Assembly: GCA_024364735.1 (NCBI GenBank)
Contig: JAGFNQ010005245.1
Span: forward strand, 222,646 to 286,645
Reading direction: 5' to 3'
DNA: 64,000 bases
Source of the DNA: Boesenbergia rotunda
Taxonomy: Eukaryota > Streptophyta > Magnoliopsida > Zingiberales > Zingiberaceae
Part shown: in pieces, positions 44,352-55,634 of the stretch
Numbering within the stretch: the stretch's first letter is position 1
Layout: each line of letters begins with the position of its first letter
Made by a program: the position numbers and the translations under genes
The notes under the pieces: generated by a model
The model's database searches: none
Seen by the model: the letters and a program-made list of their open reading frames with translations, nothing else
What the model was told of the DNA's origin: nothing

Positions 44352-45541
44352 TGTTGGGGCAATCTATGGTCCGGAGTGACCATGTGTTTTGATATTTGGG
44401 CAAAGAGTTTAAGTTTGGTTTTCCCTTGTATTCTAATATGTGTATGTGAGTGTGCAGGATTTGCAGGTTACACCTATTGACTTAGCTAGACGGCTTCGGT
44501 ACGGTGAAGGGTGACATGGAGACAAGCTAGAGGCTTTTGTGCACTCGAGGGATCATGGTATAGCAGGGACGATGAGCTGAGGGGCATGAACTTCGAGGCA
44601 TGCGTGAAGGATGGCATGGAGACAAGCTGGAGGCTTATGTGTATCCGAGGGATGGAAGCCAAAGATGAAGAGGGCACGAAGGCAATAGTCGAGGCTGCTG
44701 GTGAAGAGTCAACTGAGCCATGAAGGGACAAGAGCCGAGGGAGGAGGGAGGAGGACTCCAAGGGCAAGCCAGGAAGTGGACTTCAAGGGCACACGTGAAG
44801 GGTGGCATGGAGGCAAGCCAAGGGAAGGCTTGTGTGCGTATCCGAGGGACGATAGCCGGTGGAAGAGGACTTCAAGAGGCAAGCCAAGGGAGTGTACCTG
44901 AAGGCACGCAGGAGGAGGGTCATTAGAGTGAGGAAGAGTGTGTTTGTAAGTTGGGTAGTCGACTGGGGATATAACAGTCGACTACCAGCAAGCACAGAAA
45001 CTCACAGAAGGTTTCTGACCCTGGACCAGTCGACTGCCCCAGGAGCAGTCGACTGGTCGTGACTGGTAAGTGGCTAAAAATTTGAACGTTGGGATGCAAC
45101 GGTCGATTTTCAGTGGGACTAGTCGACTGCCCTGAGAGCAGTCGCCTGGTGGAGTGTTTTCCAGCTTGAGTTCTATTTAAAGAGAACTCGGTTTGGGCTG
45201 GGAGCTCTGACGAAACAAACTTGGTTAAGGCTTGTTAGTAGTCTCTAGAGCTCAGAGGTGTACTCAAGGTTGTGGCGAGGTTTCCCACCCACAAGGAGCT
45301 ATGCGAGCTAGCCGGAGGGCATCCGGGGAGTGATCAGCCGAAGGATCAAGTGATCGTCCACCTCACGAACTGTCGTGGAGTAGGAGTCTTCATCTCCGAA
45401 CCACGTAAATAGGTATTGTTAGCATTGTTTAGTTGTTAGTCTTGTTTTATTGTATTTCCGCTTGTGCACTAACAACGTAGGTAGAAAAGAAATCGAGAAA
45501 TTGCTATTCACCCCCCTTTAGCAAGGCGTATCGATCTAACA
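44352..45541 (+). repeat. 5' LTR of gag-only element 2 (1190 bp)
   Basis: It starts TGTTGGGGCAATC and ends CGATCTAACA. It carries ACCAGTCGACTG ... CAGTCGACTGGT double palindromes (44957-45150), TATTTAAAGAGAAC (about 45174) and TTCACCCCCC-TTTAGC near the end. Confidence 0.92.
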
Positions 45542-45543
45542 AG

Positions 45544-45555
45544 TGGTATCAGAGC
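45544..45555 (+). other. primer binding site of gag-only element 2
   Basis: TGGTATCAGAGC lies two bases after the LTR end. Confidence 0.88.
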
Positions 45556-45611
45556 GAAGGACCGCTCTTGTTGGACTAATCGCCAATGGAGCACAAGCTA
45601 GAGGAAGAACA

Positions 45612-46960
45612 ATGGAAGACAAGCTAGGAGATGACATCTACACTCCAACCCCCTACGACCATGAAGATTTCGGATATTGGAAGACAAGGATAGAAACATG
45701 GTTTGCAATGGAGTGGGACCTTATGATTGCTATTGAGGAACCATTTGAAATTCCTAGAGATAAGCATGGGAAGAAGCTTAGGCCAATATATTGGAATCAA
45801 GAGCAACAAAATCAATCAAAGGCAAATGAAAAGGTAATTGCAATTTTACTTAATATTTTGCCTAACAATGTAATTAGTGGTGTAGAAAAATATCAAAATG
45901 CACATGAGCTATGGAAAAGATAGGAGAATTCCATGAAAACCCTACACGAGTTCAATTAGTGGAAGAGCCCGAGGAAGTGAGCTCGATAGCCCAAGAGGAG
46001 GAAGAAGAGAGTGAGAGATCATCAACCTCATCAAGGGAAGAGGAAGAGGTCACCACCTCAAGGATTGAGGGGGAGGAGAGACCCACTTCCATACCAGACC
46101 AAGAAGAAGCTCCAACCTCCACCAAAGCAAAGACCAAGGATCATATCACATGCTTTGGGTGCAATGAAAAGGGATACTGCAAGGACAAGTGTCCAAAGGG
46201 TAAGAAAAAGGAGGTAAACTCTAAACTCATTTCAAGTTCTTTTAAATCTAACATGAGTTATAGGAATGGAGAAGCCCAAGAGAAGAAAAAGAAAATTAGA
46301 TGCTTCACATGTGGAGAACTAGGGCATTATCACACAAAATGTCGAAGAAAAGGAGAGCTAAAGAAAATGGAACAATTAAGGAGATGGAGAAGGAGGAAAG
46401 AAAGAAAAGAAGCTTACATCAAGGAGGAACTATAAGGGTAAGGGAGGTAATTCCTAACCTTAAGTTAAAATGTAATTCAAATTTGAGTTCCTCCATGCAT
46501 GTTAAAAATAGTATCAATTATTCATTCATGTATGCTAGAAAAAATGAAAAGTGCTTGCTTATGCATAATCATGAATTTAGGTATAACGATAGGAATAGGA
46601 TTAACAAGGTAGATCAAAACCCTAGAAATGTCATGCATTATGAAAAATCCAAGACCGTAGGACATAAGGATCAAGGCATTAATCCCAAGAAGGGAAGACA
46701 TATGCCTAGGAAAATGGGTAGGTTTAGGAATGTCCAAGGTGGATATGTGGATTCTAGGGTCAAAAGTCTAGAAAGGGAAAATTAATTCTTGAGGGCAAGG
46801 CTTGATAAATTGAAAAAAACCTTGGAAAGATTCAAGGTTGGATCTAAGGATTTAGATATGGTGTTGGGTAGTTTAAAACCCAACTATGATAGATCGAGTT
46901 TGGGATACTGATCTAAGATCTCCAATGCCAATGGAAAGAAGTATGCTAGGGAAGCATATA
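45612..46960 (+). pseudogene. gag of gag-only element 2
   Basis: The ATG at 45612 aligns with 39246 of the sister element (EDKLGDDIYTP, YWKTRIETWFAMEWDLMI). A frameshift near 45915 and another near 46430 divide it into three frames. The zinc knuckles are CFGCNEKGYCKDKC, where the zinc-binding His is Tyr, and canonical CFTCGELGHYHTKC. The tail reaches VKSLEREN, a TAA, then a degenerate LDMVLGSLKP. A short stretch to about 47110 (KRIHFVGQESPGD) still looks coding-derived. Confidence 0.82.
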
Positions 46961-47109
46961 ATTATGGCAAGAAGGAGAAGTCCAAAAATGGCAAGGGGAT
47001 GTCATTTAAAGGGAAAGAGAAGGACTTAACCAAAGACAAGGTGTCTAAGGTTAAGAGGATTCATTTTGTAGGCCAAGAATCACCGGGGGACACCGGTGTG
47101 GTCTAGTAT

Positions 47110-49170
47110 GGATTGAGTCACCTAGGGAGGTGGCTAGGACTAAGAGCTCAAGGGGGAGTTCTAGGAGCCTTTGGGATCCATGGTAAGTGGATCTCAAGAG
47201 ATGGTTCTTTTAAGAAGTCTAGGTGGACTAAGAAATGTGTCAAAGGGTTTGGAAGACTAAGGTGAGTCTTAATCCTAGGGAATTGACACATAAAAAGGAA
47301 TTTATGGAGAAAAAGATGAAAATGAGATTATATTTGATAAAAATTAAGGTTTAATGGGTAGATGCCTTATAACTCAATGCTAGAAATGTATTATGATTAG
47401 AAATGAGAAGATATATCAAGGAGAAGTCTAAATTAGGACTTTTGGATAGACTTAAATGATACAATTTAGGAAAGGTTGAATTTCGTACCAATATTGGGAT
47501 CTGAAGTAGATGTGTTTGGAAATATATTTTTTCCAAGTAGACATAGGCTCCACAAATCTCTCCACGAAATTTCAGATTTTTTGGAGATTTGTGGAATTAA
47601 TTAGACATTTCTGAATTTAGACTGAAAACCTGAAATTCAGGTATCAGTCGACTGGTAAAGGACCAGTCGACTGATCCAGGAAGAATCGACACTGGGAACC
47701 TTCTGTTTGTTTTGCCAGTCGTCTGGCCCTGGGGCAATCGACTGATCCATAAGGTTAAGAAGAAAAGGCAAATTGGCTGGTAAGAAATTGCAAAATTGGA
47801 AGCATGGGAAAGTGTCATGTTATCGTGTGAGATTTTATGTCATGATTTGATGTTATATGGTTTAAAGGTCATAAATTGATATTGAATGATAAACTCTTGA
47901 TGAATGAAAGGATATGGAAGTTTCCCATATGTATCTAGGATTAAGAGGGAGTTGAAGACAATTCCATGTGTCAAATTATAATGGTTAGCCTTGGCAAACA
48001 CATGAAATTATAGATAGATTTGAAAGTTGATATAAAGTGACCATTTTTGAGGAAATTAGAAGTTATACCAAAAGTCAAGTACATTTGATAATCTTCATGA
48101 AATCATATTTTTCTAGGATAGGGTATATCCTAACAAATGTGATTGCAACCTTTTAGATTTTTTCGGGTTTTGTTGAGTTCTTTTGGTACTAGGGGTAAGG
48201 TTGCTTGGGGCAATCCTTTGATTGTGTCAAAGGGGGAAGAACTTGAGTGTTAAGTTGGGTAAAACTTAACCTTGGTGTTACAATGTTAAGTTGGGTAGAA
48301 CTTAACCTTGGTGAAAATTGAAAATTAGAGAAGACATAGGTCAAGGGGGAGGTTGCCTCTTGTTTGCCTTAATTTTCATAGATAATTTTGGATTTTGTGA
48401 CAAACTTGGGAATGATAATAGAAACATGGTTGAATGTATTTTTCCCAAGTAGGTATGGGTACCACAAACCTCTTCACAAAATTTGAAAATTTTTGGAGAT
48501 TTGTGGAATTTCTAGCGCATTTCTGAATTTGGCCAGAAAAGCTGAAATTCTGATTTTCAGAGTATCAGTCGACTGCCCTGGGGGGCAATCGACTGGTCCC
48601 AGGGCAGTCGACTGGTCAGGGCTAGATTGGGTATCCAGCAGCTGATTGGTGTCTAAATGATGTAAAACAAGTGTATGGGGGTTAGTATACTGTGTTTAGG
48701 ATCATTAGGGATTAAAAGATCCAATAATTGGGATATTGTTGGAGTCTTTTTGATGTTAGGCAAAGGGGGAGAAGTGTTGGGTTTAATTTGGGGGAACCAA
48801 ACCTTTGCAAGAAATCCTAAGTCTAGGGGGAGCTTAGGTGAAGGGGGAGCATTGTTGCTCCATTCTTGGCGTAAGAGGTACCTTGGAGAGGTTCTTAAAA
48901 AGCCTTTGTAAGTCCAATGTAGGAGGAGCTTTGGAGAAGTTTTAAAAAGCCCATTTTTGGCAAAATTCCTAACTTGGGGAGGTTAGGTGTGGGGATGCCT
49001 TGGGATAGGATCCATGATTGATTGCATTTGCATATGCATTGGCTGTGTAAGTCCAAGATGGAGTCTTGGCAACGTAAGTCCAAATGATTGTTTTAGCATT
49101 GTTATTGCTATTTATTACTATTTGTTCTCCCTAACTTAAACGTATTGCCAAACATCAAAAAGGGGGAGAT
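47110..49170 (+). other. non-coding 3' region of gag-only element 2
   Basis: No pol is present. Polypurine tracts recur (about 47151, 48229, 48345, 48764, 48825, 48843), ending with CAAAAAGGGGGAGAT before the LTR at 49171. A ~170-bp segment (TTTTTGGAGATTTGTGGAAT followed by a CAGTCGACTG palindrome) is present twice, near 47530 and 48450, showing an internal duplication. Confidence 0.75.
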
Positions 49171-50332
49171 TGTTGGGGCAATCTATGGTTCGGAGTGACC
49201 ATGTGTTTTGATGTTTGGACAAAGAGTTTAAGTTAGGTTTTCCCTTGTATTCTAATATGTGTATGTGAGTGTACGAGATTTGCAGGTTACACCTATTGAC
49301 TTAGCTGGACGGCTTCGGTACGGTGAAGGATGGCATGGAGACAAGCTGAAGGCTTGTGTGCACCCGAGGGATCATGGTATAGCAGGGACGATGAGCTGAG
49401 GGGCGCGGACTTCGAGGCATGCGTGAAGGATGACATGGAGACAAGCTTGAGGCTTGTGTGCATCCGAGGGACGGAAGCCAAAGATGAAGAGGGCATGAAG
49501 GCAATAGTCGAGGCTGCTAGTGAAGAGTCAGCTGAGTCATGAATGGACAAGAGCCGAGGGAGGAGGACTCCAAGGGCAAGCCGGGAAGTGGACATCAAGG
49601 GCACACATGAAGGGTGTCATATAGGCAAGCCAAGGGAAGGCTTGTGTGCGCATCCGAGGGGCGATAGCCGGTGGAAGAGGATTTCAAGCGGCAAGCCAAG
49701 GGAGTGTACCTGAAGGCACGCGTGGAGGAGAGTCATTGGAGTGAGGAAGAGTATGTTTGTAAGCTGGGTAGTCGACTGGGGATATAACAGTCGACTGCCA
49801 GCAAGCTCAGAAACTCACAGAAGGTTTCTGACCCTGGACTAGTCGACTGCCCCAGGAGCAGTCGACTGGTCGTGACTGGTAAGTGGCTAAAAATTCGAAC
49901 GTTGGGCTGCAACGGTCGATTTTCAGTGAGGCCAGTCGACTGCCCTAAGAGCAGTCGACTGGTGGAGTGTTTTCCAGCTTGAGTTCTATTTAAAGAGAAC
50001 TCGGTTTGGGCTGGGAGCTCTGATGAAACAAGCTTGGTTAAGGCTTGTTAGTAGTCTCTAGATCTCAGAGGTATACTCAAGATTGTGGCGAGGTTTCTCC
50101 ACCCACAAGGAGCTACGCGAGCTAGCCGGAGGGCATCTGGGGAGTGTCCACCTCACGGACTGTCGTGGAGTAGGAGTCTTCATCTCCGAACCACGTAAAT
50201 AGGTATTGTTAGCATTGTTTAATTGTTAGTCTTGTTTTATTGTGTTTCCGCTTGCGCACTAACAACGTAGGTAGAAAAGAAACCGAGAAATTGCTATTCA
50301 CCCCCCCTCTAGCAAGGCGTATCGATCTAACA
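49171..50332 (+). repeat. 3' LTR of gag-only element 2 (1162 bp)
   Basis: It matches 44352-45541 with a short deletion after GGGGAGTG (about 50138) and scattered changes. It ends CGATCTAACA directly before TTCTC. Confidence 0.92.
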
Positions 50333-50566
50333 TTCTCTACCACTCATACTCTCTTTTCTATCTTACACCTTTTTTCATCGAGGTACTGACTTGAGCGTCG
50401 GAGTAGGCTCCGCCGGACAACCTCCGGCGTGTTCCCCTAACGCTCGTGTTGATGTCGCAGGGCGCAGAGTTCCTCCCCTCCTGTCAGCTTCAACGCGGGC
50501 AGAACCTCGGTGACTGGCCATCGTCGTCGACTCCTTTCGGAATATACTCAAATACCTTCGATCACA

Positions 50567-51780
50567 AGTCCTCTCATGTCATGAATTGTATTGTGTATAT
50601 TAAGATTAAATTCTTAGCAAAAGGTGAAAATCCAAGCAGATCATAAGATCGGATACAAGGTAGAAGAAGGCCCAAGATGAGGATATTAATATCAGCCCTA
50701 AGAGTCAATAATAAGATAAATAATATGAGACCTTTTATCATAAACCAAATAAAAACCTAGGATTTTAATACCCACATTGTATTTTGTATATGGATAAAAC
50801 AAAATAAAAAGGAAATGTATTATTAGATAAGATTGAGAAGTTAATTAAGTCACGAGACACAATCTTATCGGATAAGATGGTGTCAAATTGTGTCACTCCT
50901 AAAAGTTAGGGTTTGATCTCAACTTATATATAGTAGCTAGTAGTATGGCGTGGGTGTGCATACGTGCTCGTGAGATGGGTGGCGATGAGAAACTTCAATT
51001 ATGCTCGTGAGATGGGCAATGTATGGTAGTGTGCTCTTGTGGATACCATAGAGGCACGAACTTGTTGATCACACTGAGTTCAGCTTGATTCTCATTCGCA
51101 AAGTATTCACGTATCGAAGGTAACCTTTCCTAACAAAAAGTTTAATAAGAATTCGCTTGGATCTCTGGTGGGTTCCTTGTTTTACTACATTTCAAAGTTT
51201 CATTATGCTTCAGAACCAATAGAGGAAGCTCCACGTATATAGTCCAAGGAACAGGAAATTCATCTGGTATGAGATAATTGGGATCGATCGGTACATCGAA
51301 AGGAGATATATGGTTGAGGACAGGAGCGTAGCCAGAAATCTACTGATCCTGAGCTGAAGAACAACTCAGTAGAAATGGAGCCATGAGTTAGGGTTTCGAG
51401 TAACAAATTGGTTCTTTTTACATCCCAAACTTTATATCAAAATGAACGTTATGGTGCGAGAAACAAAAACCCTCAATGAATTTTGAGATTGCATGGTTAC
51501 AGCGGAGTGCGATATTTTCTGACAAGAAATTTCCATCGAATTTTAGATTATGATAGAAAGAGAGAAAACTGATCAATTATTTGAGTTTTCTATGTTTTAT
51601 TGGGCTAAAAAAGGTGATAGGCTAAACAATTATAATTGGCTAAAGACCAAAATAACTTATCTAGAACTTAACTCAATAAAAAATAAAATCTAATATATAC
51701 TATTAACTTAAAAAAGAAAAATAAGTCGGGTTGGAGCCCACCCCGACCTTTAGGGTGGCTCCATCCCTGCTTGAGGGTTT
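50567..51780. other. unassigned sequence right of the Tat LTR
   Basis: No ORF or family motif I can support was found. It contains TATATATAG (about 50924) followed by a twice-repeated word GTGCTCGTGAGATGGG / ATGCTCGTGAGATGGG (about 50966 and 51001), which may be an eroded LTR or leader. Confidence 0.4.
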
Positions 51781-54700
51781 AGAGATGAAAAATTTTATTT
51801 TAGGACTCACCAATCGATTGATATAACTAATCAATTGGTAAGATTACAAAGCCAAAACCCTAAACCTCAATTTTGTTGGACCTTGGATGGCTAGAGAGGG
51901 GGGAGTGAATGTAGCCAGACACTTAAACTTAGCACCTTTTCAAACTTTCCTACACTTAGATGTTTAGTAGCACAGCGGAAGCAATAAAAATAGAGTATGC
52001 AGTAAACTAAACCCTAAGTTAAGTACAAGCACAAGAACGCTAACAAGAGGATTTACAAGGTTCAGGGATAACTTGCCCCTACTCCTTGGCGTGCCTTTAA
52101 GGTGGGCGATCCCTTGATCGTCGGCAGATCAAGCCCCGAAAAATTCGGATAGTAAGCAACCTCCTTCTTGATGGAGTAACCTCTCCACACCGTTTCAAGA
52201 TGATGAAGTATAAAGTATAGGAAATACAAGAAGGATCTTACTTAGCACTTAGAACCACAAGAACACAAGCAAACTTCTCTGAGCTCCACCCAGCGCAGAT
52301 CTCACGCAAGACTCTCCTCTTCGTGTCTTCTCGCTGATGGACTCAAGCTTCTTGTTTCTCTTCTCCCAAGTGCCCAAGTAACAGAAGGTTGCTTCAAGGA
52401 TCACAGTTGCTTGCTCAAGATGATGGAACAGCAGATAGCACAAACACGCAGCAAGAAGAAGTCGCAGCAAGCTCTAGCGAGAAGTCTCTACAGCCCTTCT
52501 CCGCTACACAGCTTAAGTCTTCTCCACTATCGCCAGGTCACCACCTCACTGCAGCCTCCAGCTGCTCACCTGCCAACGCCAGCTACCACTGAGCTCTTCC
52601 TGGACTCCCTGAGCTTCCCTCATCCAAGCTCCAGTCAGCAGCTCCAGCCGTTGCAACCTGAGATGGCAAATGGACAAACTTGCTCCAAGGAAAGACTTCC
52701 ATTGACTCTCCTTGAGTGTTTGAATCCATCCCTGTCACCTGCACACTTAATCAGAGCATTAGCACAGCATATCAACCATAGAATCAAGTATCAGAGATCA
52801 AACGCAGAGAATCAAATGTGTTCAGACGCGATCAGAGCGTCTGACAGTGCATTTTGAATTAAAGTGATCGATCACCAGACCGATCAGAGAGCCTCCTGAT
52901 CGGTCACCAGACCGATCAGGGTGGGTTTAGACCGATCAGGCTCCATCCTGATCGGTCCCCAACGCTCAATCAGAAATCACGATTTCTCTGGGACTCTCCT
53001 GGACCGATCACCAGACCGATCCCAGGTTGTGGATCGATCACCAGACCGATCCACCCCTTTGCTGGGCGATTTCTGAGCTTCGCAGTCCAACCCTCCTGAT
53101 CGGTCACCAGACCGATCAGGGCATGCTCAGACCGATCAGCCTCCATCCTGATCGGTCATAGTGAGGAACTCGCGACACTTGATCGTTCTTCAGAACGGTC
53201 TGAATAGTGTTCCAGATCGGTCACCAGACCGATCAGGAGCATATCAGTAAGGTTCCCAAAAACCTACTAGATGCTCCCTGATCGGTCACTGGACCGATCA
53301 GGAGCAGAGCAGCAGGGGAACTCAACCCACTTGTGGGCTCCCTGATCGGTCACCAGACCGATCAGGAGTCGTGCAGTGAGTGAAACACATACTCCCTGAT
53401 CGGTCACCAGACCGATCAGTCATCGCTGGATCGGTCACCAGACTGATCCACGAAGGAGCATCGTGCCAATCTCCCTGATCGGTCACCAGACCGATCCAGG
53501 GGCTCCAACCTAGCCCAACAAGCTAGGGTTTTACCCAACCTAGCCCTCCAAGCTAGGACCTGATCCTCTAAGTCAGGATTTCATCCAACCTAGCCCTCCA
53601 AGCTAGGATCTGGCCCTCCAAGCCAGGACTTTTTCACCTAACCCTCCAAGCTAGGACTTTTCACCTAACCCTCCAAGTTGGGACTTTTCACCTAACCCTC
53701 CAAGTTAGGACTTTTCATCTAGCCCTCCAAGCTAGGACTTTTCACCCAACCCTCCAAGTTAGGACTTTTCCACACCTAGCCCTCCAAGCTAGGATTTTTC
53801 ACACCTAACCCTCCAGGTTAAGACTTTTCCACACCTAGCCCTCCAAGCTAGGATTTTCCACACCTAACCCTCCAGGTTAGGATTTTCCGCACCTAACCCT
53901 CCAGGTTAGGACTTTTCCACACTTAACCCTCCAGGTTAGGACTTTTCATTAAACCTAGTCCCACTAGGTATGCCTAGTCCACGACCAGGACTTAATCCCA
54001 ATCATAATCATCTCATCAACCTAAACTAAAATCGACGTCAACACCAAAACAACAATCAGGGTCAGACTGCATCAACAAATTTTAGGTTTTGTAACACAAT
54101 CGATTAACACAATTGATTGGTGTAAATCCAGAATTTCGAGTTTTGGCAAGTATTGTATCAATTAATTAGTACAGATTACAATCGATTGATAATCAATTCC
54201 AAGTACATAGAAACTTTCTGAATCGAGTATCTAGATATATTGGACGTTGCCAATCGATTAATGCAATTGATTGACAAAGGTTTCTCGAGCAAACAAATTG
54301 CTACCAAATCGATGGACCGATCAATTTAGGATTTCCAATAGATTAGCAAAAGATTCGATAGGAAATAGAAGGCTACCAAATCAATTGAATATTGTCAATT
54401 TATTGGTGATGCTCACCAATCGATTATGATTCAAGATAAATAATCTTAACCATTGATATGGAGTTAGTGATCGTTCAACAGATAGTCAAACAGTCAGTAA
54501 TTGATTGGTATGCTTCTGCAAATCGATTGGTGGAGACAAAAAGTAGAGAAATGATCTGCTTGTGTGGTGTTTAAAAGGGGGCTTAGGGTACAAGAAGAAA
54601 CAAGTTCTATTACTGTTCTTCAACTCTAGATCATCCTCAAGCTCTCATCTACAACATCCTCGAGCAAACCAAAAGAAAGAGAACCAACCTAAAGTTGTAA

Positions 54701-54966
54701 TCTCTTCTATTTCCCTCTTTTGTTTCTTTTTCATCTTTGTGAGAGTTGTAAAGTGATCGTAATACTCCTTTAAGAGGTTTCTCCACATTCAATTTTGGTC
54801 TGAAAAGGAGAATATTTAGTGAAAGAAGAGAGTTAGGAGTGGATCGTTGAATTAGTCACTTCAAAAAGTTAATATCAAGGCTTCTACTGCCAAATCTCAA
54901 CGACTAAGCGATTTCAATTATTCAATCCCCTATGCACTTTTAAGTTTTAGCTCGCAAGGTCCTAAC
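51781..54966. repeat. eroded LTR-like host with CAATCGATTG palindromes, split by a solo LTR
   Basis: The outer segments 51781-51873 and 54078-54966 carry repeated CCAATCGATTGG-type words (for example 51821-51840, 54097-54122, 54250-54300, 54415-54430, 54500-54530). The right segment ends GGTCCTAACA (about 54966), a plausible LTR end. The left boundary was not found. By analogy it is a third palindrome-bearing Sirevirus-like LTR family, which is inference. Confidence 0.5.
51874..54077 (-). repeat. solo LTR of Sirevirus family A, TSD AATTT (2204 bp)
   Basis: The minus-strand ends are TGTTGATGCAG (54077) and GGTCCAACA (51874). AATTT at 51869-51873 and 54078-54082 is the target duplication. The GATCGGTC array (about 52865-53505) and mini-hairpin array (about 53510-53950) are both present. 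There is no internal domain, so it arose by LTR-LTR recombination. Confidence 0.93.
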
Positions 54967-55634
54967 AATATCTTTTGAGGTAATTATTAATAAACCATAA
55001 ATATTTGGATAGGACAATATTGTCTTAAAGAAAGAATGACCTCGACCGTAACACTCTTATCCATTGGGATAAAATTACCTGAAGGGATGTATTGATATCC
55101 GAAAAGATAATTTGACGATCGATGAGATTAAGTCGATAACGATAATACCTAGAAGAGTAAATTTATTATCTAAAGGGTTGCCTCGATAATCAATAAGGTA
55201 CATTGAGAGTATAAATATAACAAGGTATATGTTATCATACCAAACTCTATTAGTTTGTGCCATCTACTCATAGTCCAACTATTGGATCCACACCGACGAT
55301 TCCCTACAAACAAGTCTCAATCTCCTTAAAGTTGCCAAGTTGATCGTCTTTACAAAAGCTAAGTTTACCCTATACTAGGAGACTCTTTTATTGCCAACTT
55401 GTAGAGCATTTAAACTCCAAAAGGTGTTAGATATATATGAATGGAAAAAGAGGCAGAGGAAAGAGATTCCATTGTGCATGAGTTTAGTCTCACATTGAGA
55501 GTCTCATGGCTTTATGGTTGATTTATATTGTATATGATGTGAACAAATACATAGGGAGATGCTCTCTCTCATGTGTGGGTATGTCGGGGGGAGGGGTGCA
55601 AATACATAGTCCGAATTACAATGACTCAAGGTGA
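54967..55634. other. unassigned intervening sequence
   Basis: It is AT-rich, with several GATAA/TCGATAA words and no coding signal. Its last 15 bases (from 55620) begin the duplicated promoter-like repeat that resumes at 56669. Confidence 0.4.

Larger units (their letters stand above)
44352..50332 (+). mobile_element. complete gag-only (non-autonomous) Sirevirus-like element, TSD TTCTC
   Basis: LTRs 44352-45541 (1190 bp) and 49171-50332 (1162 bp) bracket 3.6 kb of internal DNA. TTCTC at 44347-44351 and 50333-50337 is the target duplication. The internal part has a primer site, a gag pseudogene, no integrase, RT or RNase H, and a series of AGGGGGAG tracts. The LTRs differ by a 20-odd-bp deletion in the 3' copy near 50140 plus point changes. 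It is a relative of the 38167 element. Confidence 0.92.
33175..50566 (+). mobile_element. Tat-lineage Ty3/gypsy element, 3' half, with nested insertions
   Basis: From left to right: an archaeal-type RNase H (33175-33591), integrase (33592-34897), a 66-bp minisatellite (35003-37790), an antisense multi-exon gene (37984 to about 43265) split by a copia element, a polypurine tract (43810-43822) and a 3' LTR (43823-50566) split by a second copia element. A second RNase H after RT, tandem repeats in the 3' untranslated region and an antisense extra ORF are known traits of the Tat (Ogre/Retand/Grande-like) lineage. The 5' LTR, gag, protease and RT are absent because the Sirevirus LTR abuts the RNase H. 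Confidence 0.82.
43823..50566 (+). repeat. 3' LTR of Tat element, split by a nested insertion (758 bp in total)
   Basis: The parts are 43823-44351 and 50338-50566. The ends TGTGAT and ATCACA are inverted complements. A TATAAAAG box at 44306-44313 marks the promoter, and the insertion lies about 40 bp beyond it. The phrase GACTTGAGCGTCGGAGTAGG (50390-50409) is of a type common near the R/U5 of plant gypsy LTRs. Confidence 0.78.

Noticed and set aside
52411..52857. 148-codon ORF and overlapping frames inside the solo LTR
   Set aside because: LTR sequence, opposite to the element's direction, without domains; equivalents in the other LTRs are broken.
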